Of a stretch of 64,000 nt of DNA, positions 1 to 9,349 are shown piece after piece. Below the pieces are notes generated by a model. It was not told where the DNA came from, searched no databases, and was given only the letters and a program-made list of their open reading frames with translations. A program made the position numbers and the translations under genes. This DNA is from Hemileia vastatrix (taxonomy: Eukaryota; Basidiomycota; Pucciniomycetes; Pucciniales; Zaghouaniaceae). The first letter of the stretch is position 1, and each line of letters starts with the position of its first letter. The DNA lies in NCBI GenBank assembly GCA_030280995.1, contig JASXTE010000001.1, positions 1,525,501 to 1,589,500 of the forward strand. The letters run 5' to 3'.

Positions 1-246
1 GAGCTCAGAATCCAATTTCAAAAAAAATTGGAGATCAAAACTGCAAATCATTGGATATTGACTTGCGTAATACTCCACAATATTCTAGCTGATTTAAAGG
101 ATTAGTGGAATGATCTTTACGAAGAAGAGGATCCTTAACCACCACCGGCACTCCCCTCCCTTGATTCACAAATCATTCAATCAACTGGCATACGTTCCAT
201 TATAATGCCAATTACTCTCCAACATTTCACTTTGCAACGCTTTTAA
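1..246 (+). pseudogene. Harbinger transposase, C-terminal fragment (copy C)
   Basis: Reading frame 1 from the first base aligns with the C-terminal ~82 codons of the intact transposase at 20061-21320: the blocks ELR, then W-I-L-x-C-x-I-L-H-N, then LADLKD and LYE are shared, as is the tail with the order PITLQHF. Two in-frame stops break it, TAG at 103-105 (CAG in the intact copy) and TAA at 136-138. The natural stop is TAA at 244-246. The DDE catalytic residues lie further upstream, outside the window. Confidence 0.8.
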
Positions 247-1493
247 TTTTTAATTTTTACATTTTCATACTTTCTAAATGTCCTCTTTGTGTACTTTATT
301 CACTTGGTTTTGTATTTTGGTTTTTTGCATATTCATTTTTTTTTGAATTTACGGTGAATATCTTTTTTTTGGATGGCTCATTGGTTTTCTTTCACCAGCT
401 CAACATGAAATTGCATATTCTCTGAAATTGCATATTTTGTCAGTGATTTTTTTTTTCATTCATCCCTCATATCCTTTTCCTATTCTCCTCCAACATCCCT
501 CAAACAATTTGGTTTCATTCATTTTGTCATCTCATCTCTCCAGGTAAGTCATTTTATTCTTTTTTTTTGATTTTTTGATTACTAATTATAATTTTTTTTT
601 GTTTTTTTCTGTTTATTTTATTTTTTTTATCTAAATTTTTTTTGTAAGTGGTTATTTTGGATTTCAATGGTATAATTAAACTTTTTTTTCTCTCACTTTT
701 TACTTTATTTTTTAGCTCCATCACCCTACTCTTCATCCCTCCTTGGCATTGTCATTATCCCCCCTTTCCCTTATTTCACTTTTTTTTGGCTCCATTTCAT
801 TGAAACACATACATTGCACATTCTTTATGCATTTCACTTACTCCATATTCAATTTCCCCACAATTCCAACATCAATTTTTCTCACTCTATTTTTCCTACT
901 TTTCAATCAAGGTAAGTTTCATCTCGTTTTTTTCATGCCTATATGATATCTCATTCCTTTTATGAAAACTTCATACTTAAATATATGTATGACTCTTATC
1001 TGGATAACAGTGAACTTATAAAACTCCTTTTGATCTCATCTTCATTACCACTTTTCAAGTTTTTGTAAAATTTTGAAAATCAGACTCGTAATTAGGGTGA
1101 AGTTTATTCAAATCTAATTTTCTTTTTACTGAAGATTCTCCTGAAGGCTAACTTTCATTTCCTGCAAACAGATTTGAATTTGATTCAGTGGTTGCTGAGA
1201 TATTGACCGTTGAAGTTGAGCCTTTTTTTTCCCAATTTAAATTTTTATTTCATTTTTTTATTTGGCAAATTAGGGTTATGTTTATTTGAATCACATGTCC
1301 TTTAAATGAAGATTCTACTAAAGCATATCTTTCATTTCCCACAAGCAGGTTTGAATTAGGTTCAGTGGTTGCTGAGATTTTGACCTTTGAAGTTGAGACT
1401 TTTTTCCAAATTTCACTTGTCTTATTTCACATTTTTATATTGCATATTTAGAGGATAAGGATTCTGAAACTCTTATATGATTATTATCTAGGC
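247..1493 (+). other. Leader and intron region upstream of the dioxygenase gene (copy C)
   Basis: No convincing coding exon was recognised here. Pyrimidine-rich tracts end in GTAAGT at about 543 and 911, which look like 5' splice sites, so the stretch probably holds leader exons and introns of the dioxygenase gene. It is conserved in inverted orientation in copy A (about 12020-13140) and partly in copy D. The short open frames in it are AT-rich and match only between transposon copies, so they are not called as genes. Confidence 0.45.
1086..1410 (+). repeat. Two tandem ~180-bp units upstream of the dioxygenase gene
   Basis: Two diverged units (about 1086-1230 and 1267-1410) share the order AATTAGGGT, GAAGATTCT, CTTTCATTTC, then CAGTGGTTGCTGAGAT and TTGAAGTTGAG. 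The same pair occurs inverted in copy A at about 12129-12445, and three units occur in copy D at about 58680-59230. The most conserved block could encode a short peptide (SVVAEI) in one frame, but no longer open frame supports that. Confidence 0.75.
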
Positions 1494-2120
1494 ATATATT
1501 CGTTGGTCAAGAATATCACTAAAGCTCAAAAAGATGAAGATTTTTGCTTATGGGACACTCTACCTTCCTTTAATTCTTTTCTTGCTCTTTGACTCAAAAA
1601 GCTCTGTAATAAGGCATTTGAAAAAAATCATGAACTTGCAACCAAAGTTGGAATACTGAATTGGTGTGAATCCGAATGGGAAGATATCAGCCACAAATAT
1701 CTTTTATTTTCTAATGTTATTATCACTCATTCAGGATTCCACAAAAGGATTCATATTGATAGGAATGATGCCAATTTTCTTACTTTTGGTATATTCTCAT
1801 ATATCAATCCGATAACTGGCCACCCAATACCATCTCCAGCTAAAATCAAAGGACATGGTTTATATTTTCCAGACCACCGGTGCATCATTGATTTTAGTTT
1901 GGGAAATGGTATCATCAAAACTATTTGGAATTCATCTAAGGATAATCATCAAACGACCAAAGCTCCTCCTGGTTTGGAATCCTGTCAAGATTTCACACAT
2001 TTTGGTTGCTCATTTCAAATCAGTAATAAGTTGATACAAAGAATCAATAAGGTAAAGAAAGAAGGTAAAGTTATTCGATTTAAAAAAACTTTATCTAGAT
2101 CCAAAAAGTATGGGGATTAG
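1494..2120 (+). pseudogene. Tet-like 2OG-Fe(II) dioxygenase (copy C)
   Basis: The frame from 1494 to the stop at 2118-2120 gives about 208 codons resembling the fungal Tet-like 2OG-Fe(II) oxygenases (TET/JBP relatives), a family expected to oxidise methylated bases in DNA. Visible signature: an H-x-D metal motif at residues 87-89 in FHKRIHIDRND, a second histidine at 152 in DNHQTTKAPP, and THFGCSFQIS around residue 169, where related fungal proteins, as I recall them, usually have T-R instead of T-H. The HxD-to-His spacing of about 63 residues fits a double-stranded beta-helix. Broken points: TGA at 1590-1592 (CGA in copy A) and ATA at 1494 where copy A has ATG. Upstream exons may be missing from this model. 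The family assignment rests on motif memory, not a search. Confidence 0.6.
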
Positions 2121-2420
2121 AGTTGTCATCGAAAATTTTATATTTTTTCATAAATTTTTAATAAATATTTTTTATATATCAATTTTCTCAAGTAATGTGA
2201 TGAACCAACAACCTTTGGTTGTATAACAGGTAATCATGATAACATTTATTTGTTTGATTCGTGAGGTTCCTCTTGCCTATACCTGTAGAAAGTCCCAAAC
2301 TTTTGTTTCTAGACTTTGTCTGCATTTTGGCTTGAGGAATTGTCATTACTTTAAACTAGGGAAATTTATATATATTAGATATTTATTTAATAATTTATGT
2401 AATTATATTAAATTTAGATG

Positions 2421-2850
2421 ACTTCCACCCCTTACTTCAATAAAATGCAGGGGGGGGTATTGCCAAATTTTCAAATCTGACATGTGAAATTGATGACTTA
2501 GAAAAATTTTGGTGATACCCACCCCTTGCTTCAATAAAATGCAGGGGAGAGTATTGCCAATTTTTTAAAACAGATATAGAATTTTTTTGACTTGTAAATA
2601 TTTTGGTGAAAATTTTTTGGTGATACCCGTCCCTTACTTCAATAAAATTCATGGGGGGTTTTGCCAAAATTTCTTATAAGACTTGTGAAATTCTTGACAT
2701 GTAAGAATTTTTGGGATACCAGTAAAATGCAGGAGGTAGTAAAGCCAAATTTTCATATAAGACTTTCAAGATTCATGACATGAAAGAATTTTTGTGATAC
2801 CCACCCCTTACTTCAAAAAAATCCAGGGGTGGGGGATTGTCAAATTTTCA
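2421..2850. repeat. Minisatellite of about five ~95-bp units
   Basis: Units start near 2421, 2515, 2622, 2714 and 2799. Each contains the core CCCCTTACTTCAATAAAATG followed by CAGGGG, TATTGCCAAATTTTC and, at the unit boundary, TTTTGGTGATACCC. Spacing varies from about 85 to 107 bp. Related units lie inverted in copy A (10885-11092), in copy D (57950-58100) and singly in the element at 15878-18777 (near 17466). Always adjacent to the 3' side of the dioxygenase gene. The open frame on the minus strand through it is a repeat translation. The 300 bp between the dioxygenase stop and the array hold nothing recognised. Confidence 0.85.
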
Positions 2851-2968
2851 AAGGAGACATGAAAATTTTATTTAAAAAAAGTGGTAGAGTAATGAAATAA
2901 AGGAAATTATTGGAAATTTTATGTACAAATAAATATGAACAGTTGAAGTGTGAGAGAAATAAAACAAA

Positions 2969-4370
2969 CTAGTCATCCAACAATTTCTTCAAACATTCAA
3001 TTTCCTCAACAGATTTATTAGCTTTAACACATTCTATCAAGAAATCTTTCTTTTTGGAATTTTCTTCATGATCAAACTTATATTTCATCTGCTCTAATAG
3101 GTTTTGATGTTCGAGTGTTTTCTCCTCTTTTTTTGATTTTTCAATACTTAGAGTTAACTCAAACTTCTTCTCCTCCAAATCTTGGGCCCAATCATCCTTC
3201 CGTAAAGAGAGCTGGTACTTCCTCTCCTCCAAATCTTGGGCCCAATCATCCTTTGGTAAAGAGAGCTGGTACTTCCTCTCTTTCAAATCTTGTAGCCTAT
3301 CATCCCTCCTTAAAGAGAGCTCATATTTTTGCTTTTTAAACTTTAGAGTCTCTTTAGCAGCTTCCACTTGTTCTAGAGTGATAAGCAATGTTAACAAAAA
3401 GTAGAAGAAAAGCAGAGTAAAGTATTAATAGGTATGGTATCACTTACCAGCATCACGTTTCTCTAAAAATTGTTCCATAGATGAAAAAGGGGTTTGGGAT
3501 GAAGTATCACTTTTTCGTCTTCTTTGGGAGTGGAAATTTAGACTACTTGAAGCCCTTCTCTTTTTGTTCAACATAGCATTTTCTTCCTCATCATTGTCAC
3601 TAGCTTCAGACTCAGTGGATTGTGGGTCCTGGGCTTGTTCATCAGCCTTTTAAGAAATAAGAAAATCTAAGTAAATAAAAAAAAGTATTGATAAGATAAA
3701 AGAAAAAAAAACAGACCTGAGTTAGATTGGGTTGGATTAAATCGCCAATAGGATCAATAGCAAAGCTATCTAGATTCGTAGAACTTAGAAGAGGGGAGGC
3801 TTGAGTGGAGGAAGAGGATGGGAAAATATTTGCCTTGACATCATGTTCGGAGATAGGATCTTCACCATCCAACATGTTTACAGGATTAACATCGGCTCGC
3901 TCTCCAAAAATTGAATCCATCTCTTTAAAGTAAGGACATAAAGTTTCAAGTTTATCGTCTATGGATTTTATGCCCTTAGTTATATTGTTGTCGGTAACCC
4001 CAAAACCAGTGGAAGATGAAAGAGCCTTTGCCTTCTTGTATTTTGCTTGGTAATGCTTGGATTGTTCAGACATCTGTTTAGGCAAAAGATCAATCCTTCC
4101 CTTGGTCTAATTCCATAATTCATTTGCCATTAGAAGATAGCCATTAACTTTTGATGCGGGGGGCCGTCCTACTTTAGTGGCATACTCAGTACCAAAACAA
4201 GAATCATAGTTAGATTTGGTTTTCAGCCAGTTGATAAGAATGAGATGTTCATCTTTTTTTAATTGAACGGTCTTTGATTTCTCGGCTGAGCAGGGGAAAG
4301 AGGAAGTAGTGGGAATTGAAGAACAACTGGGTGATGGCTGCCTTTGAGAAGATCTAGGATGACAAGGCAT
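2969..4370 (-). pseudogene. Myb/SANT-like transposon partner protein (copy C), one internal stop
   Basis: Three exons on the minus strand: 4370-3717, 3646-3448 and 3372-2969, with GT-AG introns of 70 and 75 bp. The splices keep one frame of 419 codons. The start ATG is taken at 4370 because upstream codons are hydrophobic read-through. The N-terminus is Ser/Pro-rich; then a helical block with LILINWLKTKSNYDSCFG and MANELWN followed by KHYQAKYKKAKALSSSTGFG resembles the Myb/SANT-like proteins of rust transposons. The middle is acidic and Ser-rich, with basic clusters (NKKRR, RRRK) that could be nuclear signals. The C-terminus is a charged predicted coiled coil with three copies of RKYQLSLRKDDWAQDLEE-like units. 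One TAG at 4107-4109 interrupts it right after MANELWN. In Harbinger elements such a protein binds the ends and helps the transposase; that role is inferred. Confidence 0.7.
3168..3330 (-). repeat. 54-bp tandem repeats inside the Myb/SANT-like gene
   Basis: Three near-identical 54-bp units encode 18-residue steps of a charged heptad-like region (QLSLRKDDWAQDLEERKY pattern). Unit length is a multiple of three, so copy number can change without breaking the frame. The open frame on the opposite strand here is a shadow of this repeat. Confidence 0.8.
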
Positions 4371-4499
4371 GTTATTATAAATGAAGATGAAAAGGAGCAG
4401 AAACAAGCAGATGAGATAGCGAGATGAAAAGGAGCAGAATCAAATAGATGAAATGGGGAGAAATTCTGAGCGGATAGAATGAACAGGATGGGATGAGAA

Positions 4500-4746
4500 T
4501 GGAAGTGCGCAGCAAGGTAGAAGGCATATCCAGGGAGTAGTCCAAGATGTGGTTATGACAGAAGGTTGTCCGATATGTGGTTATGAAAAATAGAGTAAAA
4601 AAAATGTCGGATAAGAGGTGAACATTGACACGTAAAGTGTCTAATAACCCAATTATTAGCAAAAATGATTGCGGAAGATAATTGGGGTATGCAGATTATT
4701 TTCTGCAATTAATTAAATTGCGGATCGGTCAACATTGATACCCCCT
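4500..4746. repeat. 3' terminal region of Harbinger copy C
   Basis: Read in reverse it begins AGGGGGTATCAATGTTGACC and continues with a block ending near TTGGGTTATTAGACA. The same terminus and the next ~200 bp occur at the left end of the miniature element at 56457. The base after the end starts AAT, matching the presumed target duplication. Confidence 0.75.
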
Positions 4747-4868
4747 AATGTGGATATGGAGTTGATAACAAAAATGACGTATTTCTGACTTGGAGGTTTC
4801 ATGGAGGCAGAAGTTGATTTTTAGGAATAAATTGCTGCGGGGAATGCTAGATTAAAACAATCCGAGTT

Positions 4869-5195
4869 CCTTTATACTAAAATAATGCAGTCGTTTCCAT
4901 AAACAAACTTCCCTTAGAAGTGGTCTTGTGCCGCTGTTACCTATTGAATATATGAAAATATTATTGAGCAAAGAAAAAGAGACCACCAAAGGGTAACAAG
5001 CTAAATACACGATTCTAACCTTTATAATAAAATAATGCAGTCGTGTCAATTAACAAACTTCCCTTAGAAGTGGTCTTGTGCCGCTGTTACCTAAATACAA
5101 TAAATTGAGGATAAGAAACAAATAAATAAAAACTAGAATGACTAAATCTGACCTATTGAATAAATGAAAATAGTATTGAGCGAATAAAAAGAGAG
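4869..5195. repeat. Local tandem duplication, ~115 bp units
   Basis: About 4869-4983 and 5020-5195 share CCTTTATA-x-TAAAATAATGC, CAAACTTCCCTTAGAAGTGG, TCTTGTGCCGCTGTTACCTA and a tail of CCTATTGAATA-x-ATGAAAATA. The second copy carries an extra ~60 bp before the tail. On the minus strand the shared block encodes GNSGTRPLLREVC preceded by TAG, as if an exon had been duplicated, but no gene was identified. Confidence 0.7.
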
Positions 5196-6101
5196 GGGCA
5201 AAAAATAAAGAAAGAAGCCCAGTATTTATATTAGTGTCTCGCTCAATACAGAAAGGTATGAATGAATAGCACAGAAAGAACGCCACAAAAACATACATGT
5301 GTAACATCTACTTGTAATATATATATAAATAGAATATTGAAATAAAATAAAAATAACTCCATAATCATTCGTTCTTACATAGATATCTTATGGTTTGCAC
5401 TTAGTTATTAGTTTTAAAACTGTTGCTGTAGCATCCTGGTGCTTTGGCTTTTTCAAGAGTCGAGAGCTCTTAGTGCAGAGTGCTGATACCGTGCAACTGA
5501 CAAATAATTTATATCAGCGATTCTTTCCGGTGTACTGAGTGCTGATATCGTGCAGCAGATAACAAGATTGTTTAAATATCATCTGATCTCGTTTCATGTC
5601 TAAAATTTACATTTTTAACAAATGAGAAGCAGTCACCACAAAGAAACACTTGATCTATAAGGTGTCACTCCATAAACTTATTTATTACTACCAAAAACTT
5701 TTGATACGCCATGGGGTACAACCATTCTGTTACAAATGTGTAATGGGTGTTTAACAAATCGTCCAAAACTTCTATGGCTCTTAAGGACAAAAAATAATTG
5801 TTATGTATTTGAAACGTAACCATCACATGATTTTTTCATTCTACGGTAAAACAAAAATGTTTAGCAGTATATGACGCAAAAGAAACTTATATCTGATGCT
5901 GTGGTAACTGGTTTTCTCAGTGCTTAATGGGTGGGCATTGCCGAAATTTTAAAGCAAAGCTAAAACTCAGTAAAGTCAAAGTTAAAGGCTGGCACCTGCT
6001 ATCAGGCGCCATCATTTTTTTCTGGTGTGTTTGTATAATTTCGAAACCTGGCATTGCTAGATCCAAAAACATTGAGACAAAATGATAAAATTTCAATTTT
6101 T

Positions 6102-6302
6102 TTACACTGCGACACATTTTTGTTTTGCCATGGGGCGCAACAATTTCACAACAATTACGCAACAGTTATGAAACAATTTTTTTTTGCACTTAAGACCCAC
6201 TCAAGGTCTTTGGGTGCTAAAAACAATTGTTACATAACTGTTGCGTAATCGTTGCGCCATAGTTGCGCCCCAAGATGAAACGAACATTTGTCGCAGTGTT
6301 AA
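6102..6302. mobile_element. Foldback miniature element (long inverted repeats)
   Basis: The two halves are imperfect inverted copies of each other: the left arm starts TTACACTGCGACA and runs through GGGGCGCAAC and ACGCAACAGTTATG; the right arm is its reverse complement and ends TGTCGCAGTGTTAA. The arms are about 90 bp with a loop of about 15 bp, so a transcript would form a long hairpin. A clear target duplication was not resolved. A weakly similar, more decayed stretch lies at about 5700-5880. Superfamily unknown. Confidence 0.65.
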
Positions 6303-7134
6303 CAGGTCAAAGATTGAGCTTCAGGATTTCTTACGGCAGCTTCAATTCGTCTTTTTGGAATTGGGTTGTTTTATATCTAAAGTATAATAGGAAAACGGGA
6401 TATGTGACACGATTTGAGGGGAAAAATTGATCCAGTGTACACTGAAGTTGTCTAAAAAAAATTGCAGCTTGACTTATGATCTGTAAAAAAAAAAGCGAAA
6501 TTTCACAATTTTATCTCAATAAATTTGGATCTACCTGTATGATTAAGATAGTTGTGTTTCTGATCATGTATCCTGGGTAATATTTCTCCGACTGCAGTTG
6601 TTCATAGTCGTAGAGTAAGGCAGGACACCAGCATAAATACCGGCTTAACATGTTTTCTTCCTCTAATCGTCCTCTCTCTCTGGATAACTTACAGTATTTT
6701 CAAAAAAAAAAAATTATACCAGAATTTACTGGTCCATTAACTGGTAGGATTGTTTATTAATTTACGATTTTCTTAGGATTTTTTTACGACTCTTTTATTT
6801 TGTTTACATAGGTTGGCGTATTATATATCAGCTATTGTTCCACTTCAAGCTCTCCAGGTTAGAGTTACCTCAAGCATCATAATGAATAAAGCTTATTGTT
6901 CCTCAAAATTTTAGCCTTTACTTGTAAACCCCCCCCCCCCCGCTAAATTTTTTCACCAAGCATATATACAAAAATCGATCGCCTAAAGTTTTCAATTATT
7001 GAAATCAAATTTCTTGGTGAGTACACCATTAACTAATGTGATTTTTTATGGGATAATGTTTCTCATACTGAATTCAGCTTACTCATTTCTAAGAGCCCTT
7101 TCAGAAAATTAAGAATACTTCTTAGAGTTTTGTC

Positions 7135-7344
7135 ATGTCTTACATTTGCAGCAAACGTGGATATGCACAAATGACAATAGTCTTAGTAGTCATTGTCTTC
7201 AGTCATTCTTGTAATTCTATACCCTGTTGTCTTGGTAGCGAAGACTGGTCAAGGGGCCCAAACATCATATCTGAATATGTTAGTAATTCCTTAGATATGG
7301 CGTACAACAGTCTTTTAAGTCTTTTTACAGGGAAGAGAACTTAA
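7135..7344 (+). CDS. Small secreted-protein candidate, 69 aa
   Basis: An ATG-initiated frame of 69 codons with an N-terminal hydrophobic segment (about residues 13-24, TIVLVVIVFS) followed by a small Cys-containing stretch (HSCNSIPCC), which resembles a signal peptide and cleavage region. Cysteines fall at residues 5, 26, 31 and 32. No family is recognised. It lies in the single-copy island 570 bp upstream of RPS26 on the same strand. An alternative start is Met13, directly before the hydrophobic segment. In a rust such proteins are often considered effector candidates, but an open frame of this length can arise by chance and there is no other support. Confidence 0.3.
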   Translation: MSYICSKRGYAQMTIVLVVIVFSHSCNSIPCCLGSEDWSRGPNIISEYVSNSLDMAYNSLLSLFTGKRT

Positions 7345-7913
7345 ACTACCCTGACAAAACATTTATGAATGAATTTATAGCCTAAAGTACTTTTTTTTTT
7401 GTTTTCCATTTGTTCTTATGGGAAGAAAAAATCCTGCATATAGCCCTAATTTATTGTGAAGGATGAAAGAAAGAGAGAGGGAGAGAGAAACTACTGAGTT
7501 TTTATCTCGTTTTTGTATTTTGGAAAGATGTAAATCAAGATGGGAAATGCAAACTTCTATTCAAGGCTAGTCAAAATTAATGACGATAAAAGTAAAATGT
7601 TTACTTTTCTCTGTAAAATCTCAATTCACACGAAAAGTTCCATGATGATGATGATTGACCTCAAGCTGAGTTGATTGACGAGTGTAGTCGTTGATTATTA
7701 GAGGGACTCCTACTCATTAAAAGAAATTGAAAATGAAGCTGCGTGATTTGGTTGGAGTGAGGCATTGTCGCGCAGACCTAGTTAGGTTAACTGGGGCTTG
7801 GTTGGTTGTTGGTGTGAGACTGCGCGTTAAATCCCTCCCTCTGGTTTCCTCTTCATCTTCTTAAATTATCTCATCGTTGCATCCAGAAACCTTTTGTCTC
7901 ACTCTCATCAAAA
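7345..7913. other. Intergenic region and RPS26 promoter
   Basis: No coding frame seen. The ~60 bp before the RPS26 start are pyrimidine-rich (for example CTTTTGTCTCACTCTCATC), as is common for ribosomal protein gene leaders. Promoter elements were not identified. Confidence 0.4.
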
Positions 7914-8820
7914 ATGGTATATTGGTTATTGAGGCCTTTTTCTCCTTTTTCTGGCGTGGGGAAGGTAAACTAACTTAATTCATTTCTTTTTTATTTTTTT
8001 GGGCGGTTTAGACTAAGAAAAGGAGAAACGGAGGACGTAATAAATCTGGTCGTGGTAGTGTCACAAACGTCCGATGCTCCAATTGTTCTCGTTGTGTACC
8101 AAAAGATAAAGCTATCAAGCGGTTAGTCTTTTTAGAAACTTATTTTTATTTGATCTTCTCATTTTCATATCGGCTGACCCATGTCATATTGATATTTTCT
8201 CTCTCCCTCATATGGTTCTTCAATGCTCGTATACTTGATCAAACCAACATCGATTTCGAATCAATCATCCTAATCCATTCTCGATTGACGTTCTCATTGA
8301 TAGTTTCACTGTCCGTAATATGGTAGAGTCTGCTGCTATTCGGGATTTGAGTGATGCTTCTGTGTACCCTGAATACGTCCTTCCCAAGTTATACGTCAAA
8401 ATTGTATGAATCTTCTCTCTTATTGATTGTCTTTATTGGAAATGGATTTGAAATCCAAATTTGACCAAGTGATCATCATCTTGTTTATTTAGCATTATTG
8501 TGTTTCATGTGCTATTCATGCTCATATTGTTCGTGTACGTTCAGTCGAAGGGCGGAGGAATCGTGCACCTCCTGCAAGGGTTCGGTTCAACAAGGACGGC
8601 AAAAAAATCAATCCCAACGCAATTAATGGTCAGTTGAAAGAAGCTGTCTTTTATTTTTACTTCTTTATATCTTCCCCTCCGTGGCATATTAACTACAAAT
8701 TATTATCATCATAATTTTCTAAAAACTTATGGGCGTGTTCTCTATCTTTTTAATTCTCTGTTTGGGTTATATTCAGCGGTTATGGGGGCTAACACTGGAG
8801 GTGTTGGTGGCAGAGCATGA
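7914..8820 (+). CDS. RPS26: 40S ribosomal protein S26 (eS26)
   Basis: Five exons: 7914-7916, 8012-8121, 8304-8403, 8493-8628 and 8777-8820, joined by GT-AG introns of 95, 182, 89 and 148 bp. Exon 1 is only the ATG. The joined frame encodes 130 residues, slightly longer than the 115-119 of human and yeast S26. It starts [16 protein letters not shown], contains the zinc-binding cysteines at 23, 26, 74 and 77 ([14 protein letters not shown] and [11 protein letters not shown]), and the conserved [10 protein letters not shown]. The C-terminus is Gly-rich instead of the usual Pro/Arg-rich tail. eS26 sits in the 40S subunit near the mRNA exit channel. All splice junctions preserve the frame and no lesion is seen, so it is almost certainly a functional host gene. 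Confidence 0.95.
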
Positions 8821-9349
8821 ATAGTTTTTATAGTCATTTTATGTGGCTATAAACAAAGATAAGGAATGAAATGACATCATCAGATCCACTAGATATTCAC
8901 TTTAGATTCCTGAATCATTTTAATTGTATGATTTTTGGGTTGATCTCTCATAATTCTCAAGTGTTGGGATAGTAATGAGTAATGGTTTAGTACATAAGTG
9001 ACGAACAGGGATGCATGTTTTAATGAACCTCCCTCCTCTTTTTCTTATGTCAAGAAAAAGAAAAAGAAAAAAAAAAAGAGCACTAATTAAAAAATGATGA
9101 TTAATAATGATAATAAGAAAAAAAAAGAAAAGGATGATGTCTGTAAACTTGTATGCCATAGTCTAAGTTTACTAATTTACTTGTATACCAATCACTTCCC
9201 TCTTTTTTATTTAGTGGGTTGGAATGTGAGTAGGTGACATTTAATTGAGCTGCTAAATGAAATGATAGAGGTTTTTCTTCATAGTTTATACATTAAAGTT
9301 CAATGTTGAGATGATTTAATTAGGTATAGTAGAATAAAATGAAGTCAAT
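8821..9349. other. RPS26 downstream region
   Basis: AT-rich, with purine-rich A/G tracts near 9050-9130. It presumably contains the RPS26 3' UTR. No gene or element recognised. Confidence 0.4.

Larger units (their letters stand above)
1..4746 (+). mobile_element. PIF/Harbinger element, copy C: three-gene organisation, 3' part
   Basis: This is the right-hand part of a Harbinger-type DNA transposon whose left end lies outside the window. In order it holds the transposase C-terminus (plus strand), a Tet-like dioxygenase gene (plus), a minisatellite, a convergent Myb/SANT-like gene (minus) and the terminal repeat. The last base is T4746, inside CACCCCCT-type ends (here GATACCCCCT), and the next three bases are AAT, the same trinucleotide that flanks the other complete copies in this window. 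The last ~250 bp, read in reverse, closely match the miniature element at 56457-56925. Harbinger elements typically encode a transposase and a Myb-like partner; the dioxygenase is additional. Every gene here carries at least one stop, so this copy is probably inactive. The element boundary on the left cannot be tested from this window. Confidence 0.75.
4747..7134. other. Single-copy intergenic DNA, no gene recognised
   Basis: This stretch contains no open frame that I can support as a gene. It includes a local tandem duplication (4869-5195), a foldback miniature element (6102-6302), two copies of AGTGCTGAT-A/C-TCGTGCA at about 5479 and 5540, and a run of C at about 6931-6942. Spliced genes with short exons could be hidden here. 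Confidence 0.5.

Noticed and set aside
743..946. Hydrophobic open frame repeated at 12580-12783
   Set aside because: Lies in the leader and intron region of the dioxygenase gene and ends at a GTAAGT site; similarity is explained by the transposon copies.
2437..2667. Open frame shared with 10868-11077 and similar protein repeats
   Set aside because: It is the translation of the minisatellite.
3115..3339. Proline-rich plus-strand frame with repeats
   Set aside because: Shadow of the 54-bp repeats of the Myb/SANT-like gene on the other strand.
4852..5307. Two membrane-protein-like minus-strand frames
   Set aside because: They share only the duplicated block, have no common start context and end in AT-rich low complexity.
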